Positions 8,376 to 16,475 of a DNA stretch of 64,000 nt are shown piece by piece. Position numbers and translations under genes: made by a program. The notes under the pieces are model-generated. The model was not told the DNA's origin and searched no databases. It saw only the letters and a program-made list of their open reading frames with translations. The DNA is from Herbidospora sakaeratensis (GTDB lineage: Bacteria > Actinomycetota > Actinomycetes > Streptosporangiales > Streptosporangiaceae): NCBI RefSeq assembly GCF_001570525.1, contig NZ_BBXC01000026.1:51260-115259 (forward strand), written 5' to 3'. The first letter of the stretch is position 1, and each line of letters opens with the position of its first letter.

Positions 8376-9869
8376 TCAGGCCAGCAGCCAGGCCCCGCCG
8401 TCGGGCGGCAGGAGGTCGTCGACCAGCGGTGCCGTCGCCAACACCAGCTCCTTGTGCTCAGGCAACGGAACGGCCACGTCGCCGCAGTTCACCACGCAGA
8501 TCACCGACCCCCGGCGGAAGAAGAGCGTGTCGGCCGGCCCGGCCAGCCATTCGATCTCGTCGCCCGCCATGATCTGCCTGCGCCAGGCGAGGGCGGCCTT
8601 GTAGAAGGACAACGTCGAGGCGGGGTCGGCGGCCTGGCGTTCGGCCGTCAGCAACGCCCAGCTCGACGGCTGGGGCAACCACGGCTCGCCCGTGCCGAAC
8701 CCGTAAGGGCTGGCGGACCCGGACCACGGGAGCGGCACCCGGCAGCCGTCGCGGCCGGGCAGTTCGCCGTCGGTCTGGAAGAAGGTGGGGTCCTGCCGCT
8801 TGTCCGGGGGAATTTCCTGTACCTCGGGGAGGCCGAGTTCCTCCCCCTGGTAGAGGTAAGCCGAACCCGGCAGGGCCAGCATGGCGAGAAGTGCGGCTTT
8901 CGCCCGGTCTATCCCGCCGGAGGGGGTCAGGGACCCCTCGCCATAGCGGGTGACGTGGCGGACCACGTCGTGGTTCGAGAGCACCCACGTCGGGGCCGCG
9001 ATCTCGGTCAGCGTCTTGTCGATCACCGCGCGGAACGCGTCGGCCGACCAGGGGGCCTTCAGCCAGGCGAAGTTGAAGCTCTGGTGGAGTTCGTCCGGAC
9101 GTACATAAAGAGCGAGGTCCTCCGGAGTGTCGGTCCAGACCTCGCCCACGAAGGCACGTTCGCCGGGATAGCCGTCCACGAGCGCCCGCCACTCGCGGTA
9201 GACCCCGTGGACCTCCGGCCGGCTCGACATCGGGCTGCCGGAGACGAAGCCGGCGGTGGTGTCGGGCAGGTCTTCGGCCTTGTAGAGGCCGTTGGCGACG
9301 TCGATGCGGAAACCGTCGACGCCCCGGTCGAGCCAGAAGCGCAGCACGTCGAGGAACTCGGCGTGGACCTCGGGGTTGCGCCAGTTGAAATCGGGCTGCT
9401 CGGGGGCGAACAGGTGGAGGTAGTAGGAGCCGTCGGCGACGCGGGTCCAGGCCGGGCCGCCGAACACCGACTGCCAGTTGTTGGTCTCGGTGCGGAACAG
9501 GTAGCGGTCGCGCTTGACGCCGCGCAGCGCCTCCTGGAACCACGGGTGCTCGATCGAGCTGTGGTTCGGCACGATGTCGATCATCACCCGCAGGCCCAGC
9601 TCATGGGCCTTGGTCACCAGGGCGTCGAAGTCGGCCAGGGTGCCGAACGACGGGTCGACGTCGCGGTAGTCGGCCACGTCGTAGCCGCCGTCGGCCATCG
9701 GCGACCGGTAGAAGGGGGTCAGCCAGACGGCGTCGACGCCCAGCTCGGCGAGGTAGGGGAGCCGGCCGGTCACCCCCGGGAGGTCGCCGACGCCGTCACC
9801 CGAGGCGTCGGCGAAGCTGCGGACGTAGATCTCGTAGACGACGGCGTCACGCCACCAGGGGGAGGTCAT
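8376..9869 (-). CDS. GH13 alpha-glucosidase-type glycoside hydrolase
   Basis: A cytosolic (no signal peptide) (beta/alpha)8 enzyme of 497 residues that hydrolyses or transfers alpha-glucosidic bonds of maltodextrins, sucrose or trehalose-type substrates. All GH13 signatures are present: DIVPNH at 98-103, GFRIDVA with the nucleophile Asp190, FVGEVW with the acid/base Glu243, and LSNHD with Asp301. The opening MTSPWWRDAVVYEIYVRSFAD and the short C-terminal beta domain resemble oligo-1,6- and alpha-glucosidases. It starts one base after the stop of the truncated globin gene (TGA-G-ATG), so the two are translationally coupled. Confidence 0.9.
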   Translation of the reverse strand: MTSPWWRDAVVYEIYVRSFADASGDGVGDLPGVTGRLPYLAELGVDAVWLTPFYRSPMADGGYDVADYRDVDPSFGTLADFDALVTKAHELGLRVMIDIVPNHSSIEHPWFQEALRGVKRDRYLFRTETNNWQSVFGGPAWTRVADGSYYLHLFAPEQPDFNWRNPEVHAEFLDVLRFWLDRGVDGFRIDVANGLYKAEDLPDTTAGFVSGSPMSSRPEVHGVYREWRALVDGYPGERAFVGEVWTDTPEDLALYVRPDELHQSFNFAWLKAPWSADAFRAVIDKTLTEIAAPTWVLSNHDVVRHVTRYGEGSLTPSGGIDRAKAALLAMLALPGSAYLYQGEELGLPEVQEIPPDKRQDPTFFQTDGELPGRDGCRVPLPWSGSASPYGFGTGEPWLPQPSSWALLTAERQAADPASTLSFYKAALAWRRQIMAGDEIEWLAGPADTLFFRRGSVICVVNCGDVAVPLPEHKELVLATAPLVDDLLPPDGGAWLLA

Positions 9870-9870
9870 C

Positions 9871-10248
9871 TCATGCGTTTACCAGGCTATGGGCGGCGTA
9901 AACCAGGTATTGCCACAGCTTGCTCTCCTGCTCGGCGGGCAGGTGCAGCTCGTTGACGGCGTCGCCCATGTGCTTCAGCCACGCGTCGCGCTCGGCCTCG
10001 CCGATCACGAACGGGGCGTGGCGCATGCGCAGCCGGGGGTGGCCACGCTCCTGGCTGTAGGTGCTGGGGCCACCCCAATACTGCTTGAGGAACATCCGCA
10101 GCCGGTCTTCGGCGCCCTCGAAGTCGTCTTCGGGATAGAGGGGTTTGAGCACCGGGTCGTCGCGGACGCCTTCGTAGAACCGCCTGACGAGGCGGTCGAA
10201 GGTCTCCTCGCCGCCGACGAGGTCGTAAAACGTCTGCTCGCTGCTCAC
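9871..10248 (-). CDS. glbO: Group II truncated hemoglobin
   Basis: A 125-residue 2-over-2 globin that binds haem and O2 and may protect against NO or peroxide, or support respiration. Visible landmarks are [11 protein letters not shown] (helix B with the B10 Tyr25), [24 protein letters not shown] (E helix, CD/E region), the proximal histidine His77 in RMRHAPF, and Trp89 at G8 in the AWLKHM segment. These match mycobacterial GlbO. It is the first gene of a two-gene unit with the GH13 enzyme. A second plausible start is not visible. Confidence 0.92.
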   Translation of the reverse strand: MSSEQTFYDLVGGEETFDRLVRRFYEGVRDDPVLKPLYPEDDFEGAEDRLRMFLKQYWGGPSTYSQERGHPRLRMRHAPFVIGEAERDAWLKHMGDAVNELHLPAEQESKLWQYLVYAAHSLVNA

Positions 10249-10282
10249 CTTCTCAGGTTAAAACAGCTCCCGAGTGCCGGTG

Positions 10283-11404
10283 TCACGCGATCGTGGCGAT
10301 GGCCAGGCCGCGCTCGTCGAAAGCCCTCTTGATCCGGGTACGCAGCTCCCGCGCCACCTCGTGCTGCTTGCCCGGGGCGGTCTTGGCGACGACGCGGAAG
10401 ACGATGGCCGTGCCGGAGATCTGCTCCATGCCGAAGACCTGGGGCTCCTCGACGATGATGTTGTCGCGGTAACCCTGGTCCTCCCACATCTCGGTGGTCA
10501 CGGTCACCAGGAGCTCGCGGGTCTGGGCCACGTCGGAGTCGTAGGCGACAGGAATGTCCACGAGGGCCCGCGACCAGCCCTGCGACTCGTTGGCGACGCG
10601 GGTGATGGTGCCGTTGCGGACGTACCAGACCTTGCCGTCGGCGTCGCGGAGGCGGGTTATCCGCAGGCTGACCGCCTCGACGGTGCCGGTGCTGACGCCG
10701 ACGTCGATCACGTCGCCGACGCCGTACTGGTCCTCCATCAGCATGAACATGCCGGCGATGAAGTCCTTGACCAGCTCCTGGGCGCCGAACCCTATGGCGA
10801 CGCCCAGGATGCCGACGCTGGTCAGCAGGGGCGCCAGGTCGAGGCCGAGGCGGGAGATGATCATCAGCAGGGCGGTGCCGAGAATCACTATCGACGTGAT
10901 GTGCCTGAGCACGGAGCCGAGCGTCTCAGAGCGCTGACGGCGGCGTTCGGCGAGGATCGCCTCCAGCCCCTCCTGGGGGCCGCCGAACCGGGAGCGGAAC
11001 CGCTCGGGCATCGAGGCGCTGGCCGCGCGGTGGGAGATCCGGCTGATCAGGCGGTGCACGACGGCGCGCAGTATGAGGGCGACGATCAGGATCAACACGA
11101 TCACGACGCCGACGTTGATCAGGCCGGCCACGATCTGAGCCCAAGCGTTGGGTATCCAGGCGCTCACCAGGCCACAGATACCGAGATCGTCGGTGCCGCA
11201 CAAGGTCTTGGCGGCGGTTCCGGCGTCGGGAAGGAATCCCGTTTCGGCCGGAGACGGGGTCGGGGTCGGGGAAGGGCTCGGGGAGAGCAGGAACACGGAG
11301 TGGATCCCCCTCGGATCGGCTCGGTCGGTTTCGGGCAGGCCTGCACCCATATTGCCGATCGAACCGGCTGTCGTCACATTCACGCCGGGGGACGTGAGCA
11401 CCAT
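10283..11404 (-). CDS. MscS-family mechanosensitive ion channel
   Basis: A membrane channel protecting against hypo-osmotic shock or carrying small solutes. The 373-residue protein has an N-terminal Pro/Ser-rich segment (PSPSPTPTPSP) and a first transmembrane helix (GLINVGVVIVLILIVALIL). It has another helix at SIVILGTALLMIISRLGL and the pore-lining TM3 (LLTSVGILGVAIGFGAQELVKDFIAGMF), then the MscS beta domain (VGDVIDVGVSTGTVEAVSLRITRLRD in part). The start is uncertain because no clear ribosome binding site precedes the ATG at 11404; MGAGLPET 18 codons on is an alternative. Confidence 0.88.
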   Translation of the reverse strand: MVLTSPGVNVTTAGSIGNMGAGLPETDRADPRGIHSVFLLSPSPSPTPTPSPAETGFLPDAGTAAKTLCGTDDLGICGLVSAWIPNAWAQIVAGLINVGVVIVLILIVALILRAVVHRLISRISHRAASASMPERFRSRFGGPQEGLEAILAERRRQRSETLGSVLRHITSIVILGTALLMIISRLGLDLAPLLTSVGILGVAIGFGAQELVKDFIAGMFMLMEDQYGVGDVIDVGVSTGTVEAVSLRITRLRDADGKVWYVRNGTITRVANESQGWSRALVDIPVAYDSDVAQTRELLVTVTTEMWEDQGYRDNIIVEEPQVFGMEQISGTAIVFRVVAKTAPGKQHEVARELRTRIKRAFDERGLAIATIA

Positions 11405-11723
11405 CCCGCCGGGCCGCGGAGGGCGGCGGGACCGGTGCTCCTGTGACGGTCAGCGGGGCCGGAGACGCGCACCCGGAAGCGTGTCTCGTGCCTTTCTCCG
11501 AGAGGGGGATCCCCCCCCAGCGCCACCCGCGCCGGCGGGCGGCGGACCAGGGAAAACCGTGGAATCCATCGTGGAACTCAGCGTGGAATTCGGAGCCGGC
11601 GGGCCGGCCACAACGTTCCCGTGGGAACGTTCCGCACCGGGCCGCCCGCCGGCTCCGTGGAGCCGCGGCGGTGACGCCGGGCCAAGGGTGACTGCGCTTC
11701 ACCCGGCCCGTCGCCGTTTCGAT
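11405..11723. other. Intergenic region, no gene found
   Basis: About 320 bases between the MscS start and the end of the small gene at 11724. It holds the compound hairpin at 11592-11656 and a C-run near 11513. No frame here shows protein character. Confidence 0.6.
11592..11656. terminator. Compound nested hairpin with a palindromic core
   Basis: GGAGCCGGCGGG (11592-11603) pairs perfectly with CCCGCCGGCTCC (11645-11656). Nested inside, AACGTTCCC (11612-11620) pairs with GGGAACGTT (11623-11631) with only two bases between. It lies about 70 bases beyond the stop of the gene at 11724, so it may terminate it. The inner palindrome could equally be a protein-binding site upstream of the MscS gene. 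Confidence 0.5.
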
Positions 11724-12050
11724 CTACTCGCCCACCGCGGCGAGAACGCGGGCGACCTTCGTGGCGGCTCCGGCCGGATCATCGGCTCGATGCATCCGCT
11801 CCCCCCAGGACCACCAGTAGTCGGCCGACTTGCAGACGACGTTCTCGGTGAGACTCGTCGCCTTCGGGTTGATCACTCGCACGAAGGCCCGACCCGTTTG
11901 GGTGGTTACGACCCGTGCGAGGAGTCCCCGCGAGTCGAGCTCCGAAGCGAGTCGCTCCAGATGCCCGAAATCGTCCTCCCCCAACGTTCGTCCTCCTCCT
12001 CCCGCAATCCGAACCCTGCGTTCGTTGCTGGTCGGCCCAAGATGACTCAC
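11724..12050 (-). CDS. Small conserved hypothetical protein beside the HTH-TPR regulator
   Basis: A 108-residue protein I cannot assign. The N-terminus is Gly/Arg-rich, followed by FGHLERLASELDSRGLLARVV, a short beta-like stretch with FVRVINPKAT, and a Trp-containing segment (CKSADYWWSWGERM) before a helical end. Proteins of this size and pattern often sit next to HTH-TPR regulators in Streptosporangiales-type genomes, which is recollection and not tested here. It is transcribed divergently from the regulator at 12300 across 250 bases. Confidence 0.65.
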   Translation of the reverse strand: MSHLGPTSNERRVRIAGGGGRTLGEDDFGHLERLASELDSRGLLARVVTTQTGRAFVRVINPKATSLTENVVCKSADYWWSWGERMHRADDPAGAATKVARVLAAVGE

Positions 12051-12299
12051 TGAGCCGGATGGGTCAACGAGGCGATAAGTGGGCGTTGGATGCGGTTACC
12101 ACCAAGTGGGTTGAAGAATGTCGCCCGCCGGTGGACGATCCTCTATCAGCACGTTCTATTGCAGGTCCGGGCCGCACCAAATCTGGTCCATTATTTCTTC
12201 TGGGCGTAGTGCAACCCCGAGGTTACGCTGTGTCAACGAATTGTGGACCGGTCGGGACATGTGGACGGCGCGTACGGCCGGCCACGGAGAGGGGCCGGT

Positions 12300-13883
12300 A
12301 TGTCCGGCAGGCAGCACAAGGAAACGGAGACCGCCCGGCGGGTGCGGGCCAGGGGCCTGGCCGCGGGGCGGAGTCTGGCGAGCATCGCTGAGGAGATCTT
12401 CGAAGCGTGCTCGGTTCAGTTCGGAACGTCCCGGATCAAATGCCACCGCCTCTCGCACGGCATAGCGCTCGCCGACGTCATCGAACAAGTACGCGCTCTC
12501 TTCGAGCGAGACGGCAAGAACCCTCCGGGGATCGGGGAGACCCTCCTGTCGGCGTACGAGTCGGGGCTGAAGCGGCCCGGGCCCGAATACCTCCATTACC
12601 TGTGCACCGTCTACCGGGTTGAACCGGTCGCCCTCGGATACGAGGGCCCGTGCATCTGTGGCCACGGCCACCGCATGCCGGGCGTCGTACGCGGCGGCGA
12701 CCCCCAAGAGGCAAGACCCGACGTTTCCCCGGTCCCGCGCGAGCTGCTGCTCCAACCGGACAGCGGTGTCACCGCGCAGGGCGGGGGCGAGGAGGACGAG
12801 AACGTGCTACGGAGGACGCTGCTGCAGCTCCTCGCCGGAGGTGCCGCCGTACCGGTGTCCGGGCTTGACGCCCAGGTGCTCGCGGCCACCGAGAACATTC
12901 GCCGCAAGATGGACGACGTCATGGTGTCGGCGACGGTTTCCCCGGCGATGCTCGATCAGTGGGAAGAGGCCACGATCGGCTTCGGCAGGCAGTACATGAA
13001 CACCCCGCCCTTACGCCTGCTCTGTGACGTGCTGCTGGAGTTCTCCGCGGTCCGCACGGCGCTGGAGCGGCGGCAGCCGGTCGACCTGCAGGAGCGGTTA
13101 TGCCGCATGGCCGCCCAGTTATCCGGCCTGACCGGCATGATCCTTATCGACCTGGGCGACCACCGGCTCGCCCGGACCTTCTTCCGCACCGGCCGCACCG
13201 CCGCCGACGAGACCGGCGACCGCGCGCTGCGGGCGTGGGTGACCGCCCGCGAATCCCTGGTGCCGCTCTACTACGGCGACCCGCGTGAGGCCCTGACCCT
13301 CGCGAAGAAGAGCCGCGACCTCGCGGGCCAGACCCCGTGCGCGGCCAAGACGATGGCCCCGGTCGTGGAGGCCCGCGCGCTGGCGATGCTCGCCGGGGCG
13401 ACCGGCCAGAAGAAGGACGTCGTGGAGCAGGCCAAGCGGGCCCTGTCGCGGGCGCGGGCGGCTTTCGCCCAGATGGTGCCCTCGGAACAGGAGGACGCCG
13501 CGTTCGGCTACACCGAGCGGCAGCTCTACTTCTACCAGGGCGACGTCCTGGTGAAGCTGGGCGAGACGCTGGAGGCCGACGTCGTCCTCGAACAGGCCCT
13601 GGGCCAATACGCCGGCGAGCCCCTCGACCAGACGCTCATCCGCATCGACCTGGCCATGTGCCGGTTGCTGGAGGGCGATCCCGAAGAGGCGGTCAAGCAG
13701 GGGCTCGACGCCCTGCACCGGATCGAGCACATTCACCGCACGGAATTGGTCATGGGCCGTGTCAACGAGCTCATCCGGTCGATCGTCACCAAGAACGGAG
13801 AAGGTGTTCCCGGTCTCGAAGATCTGAAGGCCGAAGCGCTGGTCCGCGCGCCGATCGACTACTCGTCGATGGGCAACGCGTGA
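12300..13883 (+). CDS. HTH (XRE-like) regulator with C-terminal TPR domain
   Basis: A predicted cytosolic transcriptional regulator of 527 residues. The first 120 residues hold an XRE-like helix-turn-helix region (RVRARGLAAGRSLASIAEEI, then LLSAYESGLKRPGPEYLHYL). A Cys/His cluster CICGHGHR follows near 117-124. Residues about 200-510 form a helical TPR-like array (ARTFFRTGRTAADETGDRAL, ARALAMLAGATGQ). Such HTH-TPR proteins in actinomycetes include NsdA-like developmental regulators, and in Firmicutes the architecture belongs to peptide-sensing RRNPP regulators. The ATG at 12300 has GGAGAGG just upstream. Its stop overlaps the next start (GTGA), so it is coupled to the acetyltransferase. Confidence 0.8.
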   Translation: MSGRQHKETETARRVRARGLAAGRSLASIAEEIFEACSVQFGTSRIKCHRLSHGIALADVIEQVRALFERDGKNPPGIGETLLSAYESGLKRPGPEYLHYLCTVYRVEPVALGYEGPCICGHGHRMPGVVRGGDPQEARPDVSPVPRELLLQPDSGVTAQGGGEEDENVLRRTLLQLLAGGAAVPVSGLDAQVLAATENIRRKMDDVMVSATVSPAMLDQWEEATIGFGRQYMNTPPLRLLCDVLLEFSAVRTALERRQPVDLQERLCRMAAQLSGLTGMILIDLGDHRLARTFFRTGRTAADETGDRALRAWVTARESLVPLYYGDPREALTLAKKSRDLAGQTPCAAKTMAPVVEARALAMLAGATGQKKDVVEQAKRALSRARAAFAQMVPSEQEDAAFGYTERQLYFYQGDVLVKLGETLEADVVLEQALGQYAGEPLDQTLIRIDLAMCRLLEGDPEEAVKQGLDALHRIEHIHRTELVMGRVNELIRSIVTKNGEGVPGLEDLKAEALVRAPIDYSSMGNA

Positions 13884-14386
13884 CGGCCCCTCTGCGGGTG
13901 CGTCGCTACCGCTGGTCGGATCTCGACGAGGTGTGGGAGATGCACCAGGCCGGTCTGGCACAGGTCGGGCTGGTCCCCGGCGACGGGGTCTACTACGACG
14001 ACGACTTCCCCCGGATCCAGGAGGTCTACCTCGACGATCGGGGGGAGTTCCTGGTCGGCGAGGTGGCCGGCGGGCGGCTGGCCGCCATGGGCGCGCTGCG
14101 ACGGGTCGACGACGAGACGGCCGAGATGTGCCGCCTGCGCGTCCACCCCGACTTCCAGCGGCGCGGCTACGGTGCGCTGATGCTGGAGACCCTGGAGGAG
14201 CGGGGCCGCGAGCTCGGCTACTCGGTGCTGTGCGCCGACACCACGCTGCAGCAGAGCGCGGCGGTCGCGCTGTATCGGAAGTATGGCTGGCGCGAACTGC
14301 GCAGGGAGGAAAGAGGAGTTTCGGTTGTTCTTTATGTCGAGAAAGTCCTGACATCTGCCCGTTCTTCGCTATTTCCCCCGAAATAG
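13880..14386 (+). CDS. GNAT-family N-acetyltransferase
   Basis: A 168-residue acetyl-CoA-dependent acetyltransferase. The GNAT core is clear: GRLAAMGALRRVDDETAEMCRLRVHP (beta4-beta5), then the pyrophosphate-binding loop RRRGYGALM-like sequence QRRGYGALMLETLEERG, and a C-terminal LYRKYGWRE motif. The GTG start overlaps the TGA of the regulator. The substrate is unknown; the lysine-rich peptide encoded 92 bases downstream is a candidate by location only. The last 15-20 codons run into a locally AT-rich stretch. Confidence 0.85.
   Translation: MTAPLRVRRYRWSDLDEVWEMHQAGLAQVGLVPGDGVYYDDDFPRIQEVYLDDRGEFLVGEVAGGRLAAMGALRRVDDETAEMCRLRVHPDFQRRGYGALMLETLEERGRELGYSVLCADTTLQQSAAVALYRKYGWRELRREERGVSVVLYVEKVLTSARSSLFPPK
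14369..14386 (+). terminator. Hairpin at the acetyltransferase stop codon
   Basis: CTATTT (14369-14374) pairs with AAATAG (14381-14386) around CCCCCG. It overlaps the stop and may separate the regulator/acetyltransferase transcript from the peptide operon. Confidence 0.35.
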
Positions 14387-14399
14387 TCGGTCTCTACTA

Positions 14400-14435
14400 T
14401 TGGCGAGACGCACATTCGTACTAATAATTGTGCGT
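14400..14435 (+). promoter_or_regulatory. Candidate promoter and inverted repeat upstream of the peptide gene
   Basis: TTGGCG (14400-14405) and TAATAA (14422-14427) are 16 bases apart, in the least GC-rich stretch of this part of the window. A perfect inverted repeat, ACGCACA (14408-14414) and TGTGCGT (14429-14435), straddles the -10-like element, a typical operator position. The start codon of the peptide is 44 bases further on. Confidence 0.35.
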
Positions 14436-14478
14436 TGTTGCCCAAAGTGGGGAACCCTTTAGCGGGGAAAGAGGCACG

Positions 14479-14553
14479 ATGAAGAAGATCATTGTCCGCA
14501 AGCCCGGCACGGTGAAACTCACCGGCACCGCGAGCGTCATCCACAAGGGGTGA
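14479..14553 (+). CDS. 24-residue basic peptide, possible precursor or signal peptide
   Basis: A short gene with strong context support. GGGGAAAGAGG lies four bases before the ATG, and its TGA overlaps the GTG start of the downstream TPR protein (GTGA). The product begins MKKIIVRKPGTVKLT and ends SVIHKG. It carries five Lys and one Arg, and no Cys, Trp or acidic residue. It has no signal-peptide hydrophobic core. A leader-like N-terminal half and a Thr/Ser-containing C-terminal half would suit a modified or exported peptide, but no known RiPP leader motif is visible. Followed by a TPR protein and an MFS exporter, it is a candidate signalling or effector peptide (inference). Confidence 0.6.
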   Translation: MKKIIVRKPGTVKLTGTASVIHKG

Positions 14554-16475
14554 GGCCGGGGCCTCGGCAGATCTGGGTTCGGGGAGATCTCTCTCGTGAC
14601 CGTATGGCGGCGCTCCGCACGCTCGGGGCGCCACCGCTCTTCATGGCCGCCGTCAACACGCATCGGCGGCTGCGCGGGCCCTACACGTTCGGTGGAGCTC
14701 TGCTCCGCGTACTCGTGACCGAGGCCTTGGAGCGTTCCCCCGGCCTAGCCGACCGATTCGACATCGAGATCGACGCCGTTCTCCCGGGATCGCGGGAGCG
14801 TGCTCCCGGGAGACGGCGGCCGATCGACGCGACCCTGCCCGACGACGAGCGCATCCTGGTCCCGGCGCCGCGCCGCACTCTGCGCCTGGCCAACGGGATC
14901 GCCGAACTGGCCCTGGAGGTCATGCCCGAGGGCGTCTCGCTGGTGGCCGACAACGTCCACGAAGCCGATCCGACCGACCTGGAGCTGCTCCAGGTGTTGT
15001 CCCGCCGGCTGCCCGGCGTCACCGTGATCCTGTTCGACACCTCGTCAGCGCCTTCTGACGTGATCGACAGCGACGGGACCACCGACGACCCCGCCGCCTG
15101 GGCCGCCTACGAGGCCCTTGACCCCCACGACCGCAGGAGCCGCCACGACCGCCGCGCCGCCGAGCTGGGACCGGCGGAGATGCTCGGCGCGCTGCCCTGG
15201 CACCTGGAGCGCGGGAGCGACCCGGCGGCCGCCGTGGAGGCGTTGTGGGCCGCCGTCGACCGCTGCGTGGTCGAGGGCTTCCTGCACGCCGTCGTGGAGC
15301 TCGGGCGCCGGGGCCTCGCGCTCTCCGAACCGGGTTCGCCCGGCTGGTGGCGCTTCGCCCAGCGCACCGCGACCGCCCTCGGCGGCCTCGGCCGCCGCTC
15401 AGAGGCTCTTGAGATGTACGACCAGGCGCGCCGCACCAGCCTCGATCCGGCCGTGCACGCCGCCTCGGCCTACGGCACCGCGATGCTGGACGCCCGCCAC
15501 CCCGACCCCGCCCAGCGCGACCTCGGCCGGGCGACCGCCTGGATCAACCAGGCCATCGCGATCTCCACGATCCTGCCCGACCCGCACGAACGCGCCTTCA
15601 AGCTGGGCTTCGACCAGAACGGCAAGGCCCTCATCGAACTGCGCCGGGGCCGCCTCGACACCGCCCTCGACCTGGTCGAGTCGGCCCTCACCCTGGCCGA
15701 GGAGCTCCCCGTGGGCGCCCACCCGCTGCACCGCATGGTCCTGCTGGCCAACCGCGCCCAGCTGCTGGCCACGATGGGCAACCCGAAGGAGGCCCTGCAC
15801 GACCTCGACCGGGCCATCGCCTACGACCCCGCCGTGCCCGACCACTACCTCGACCGCGGCAACCTGCGGTTGCGCCTGGGCCAGACCGACGCCGCCCTGG
15901 CCGACTACGAGACGGCCATAGCGGTCGGCCCGCCCCTCCCCGAGGCGTTCTACAACCGGGGCGAACTACGCCTCGGCCAGGGCGACCTGACGGGCGCACG
16001 GACCGACTTCGACCACGTCCTGGAACTCGACCCCGGCTTCCTGAACGCCTACGTCAACCGCGCCGGCATCCTCGAGATGCTCGACGACCACGAGGCCGCC
16101 CGCGCAGACGTGACCGCCGGCCTGGCCCTCGACCCGCGCAACCCCCACCTGCACGCCGTGCTCGGCCAGCTGGAGACCGCCCAGGGCGACCACACGGCCG
16201 CGAGGGCCGCCTTCGACGTGGCCCTCGACGGCGCCCCCGACCTGGCCTCCATCTGGGCCAACCGCGGCATCCTCCGCTACGAGACCGGCGACGTCGAAGG
16301 CGCGGTCGCCGACCTCACCAGAGCCCTGGAGCTCGACGAGGACGCCGCCGTCTACTTCAACCGCGCCGTCGCCCACCGGGCCCTCGACCAGGAGGAAGCC
16401 GCCCTCGACGACCTCAGACGGGCCCACGACCTCGACCCGGACGACCCCGACATCCGGCACGCCCTCGACGCATGA
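14550..16475 (+). CDS. TPR protein with degenerate STAND-like N-terminal domain
   Basis: A 641-residue cytosolic protein coupled to the peptide gene by a GTGA overlap. The first 170 residues resemble the ATPase region of LuxR/STAND regulators: the Walker A position reads RGPYTFGGALLRVLV with no GKT/S. A Walker-B-like stretch VSLVADNVHEADPTDLELL is followed by LPGVTVILFDTSS, so ATP hydrolysis is unlikely. Residues about 230-640 are TPR repeats, very regular in the second half (for example AIAYDPAVPDHYLDRGNLRL and ALELDEDAAVYFNRAVAHRAL). There is no DNA-binding domain. It probably binds the peptide or a partner protein. Its stop overlaps the MFS start (ATGA). Confidence 0.75.
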   Translation: MRPGPRQIWVRGDLSRDRMAALRTLGAPPLFMAAVNTHRRLRGPYTFGGALLRVLVTEALERSPGLADRFDIEIDAVLPGSRERAPGRRRPIDATLPDDERILVPAPRRTLRLANGIAELALEVMPEGVSLVADNVHEADPTDLELLQVLSRRLPGVTVILFDTSSAPSDVIDSDGTTDDPAAWAAYEALDPHDRRSRHDRRAAELGPAEMLGALPWHLERGSDPAAAVEALWAAVDRCVVEGFLHAVVELGRRGLALSEPGSPGWWRFAQRTATALGGLGRRSEALEMYDQARRTSLDPAVHAASAYGTAMLDARHPDPAQRDLGRATAWINQAIAISTILPDPHERAFKLGFDQNGKALIELRRGRLDTALDLVESALTLAEELPVGAHPLHRMVLLANRAQLLATMGNPKEALHDLDRAIAYDPAVPDHYLDRGNLRLRLGQTDAALADYETAIAVGPPLPEAFYNRGELRLGQGDLTGARTDFDHVLELDPGFLNAYVNRAGILEMLDDHEAARADVTAGLALDPRNPHLHAVLGQLETAQGDHTAARAAFDVALDGAPDLASIWANRGILRYETGDVEGAVADLTRALELDEDAAVYFNRAVAHRALDQEEAALDDLRRAHDLDPDDPDIRHALDA

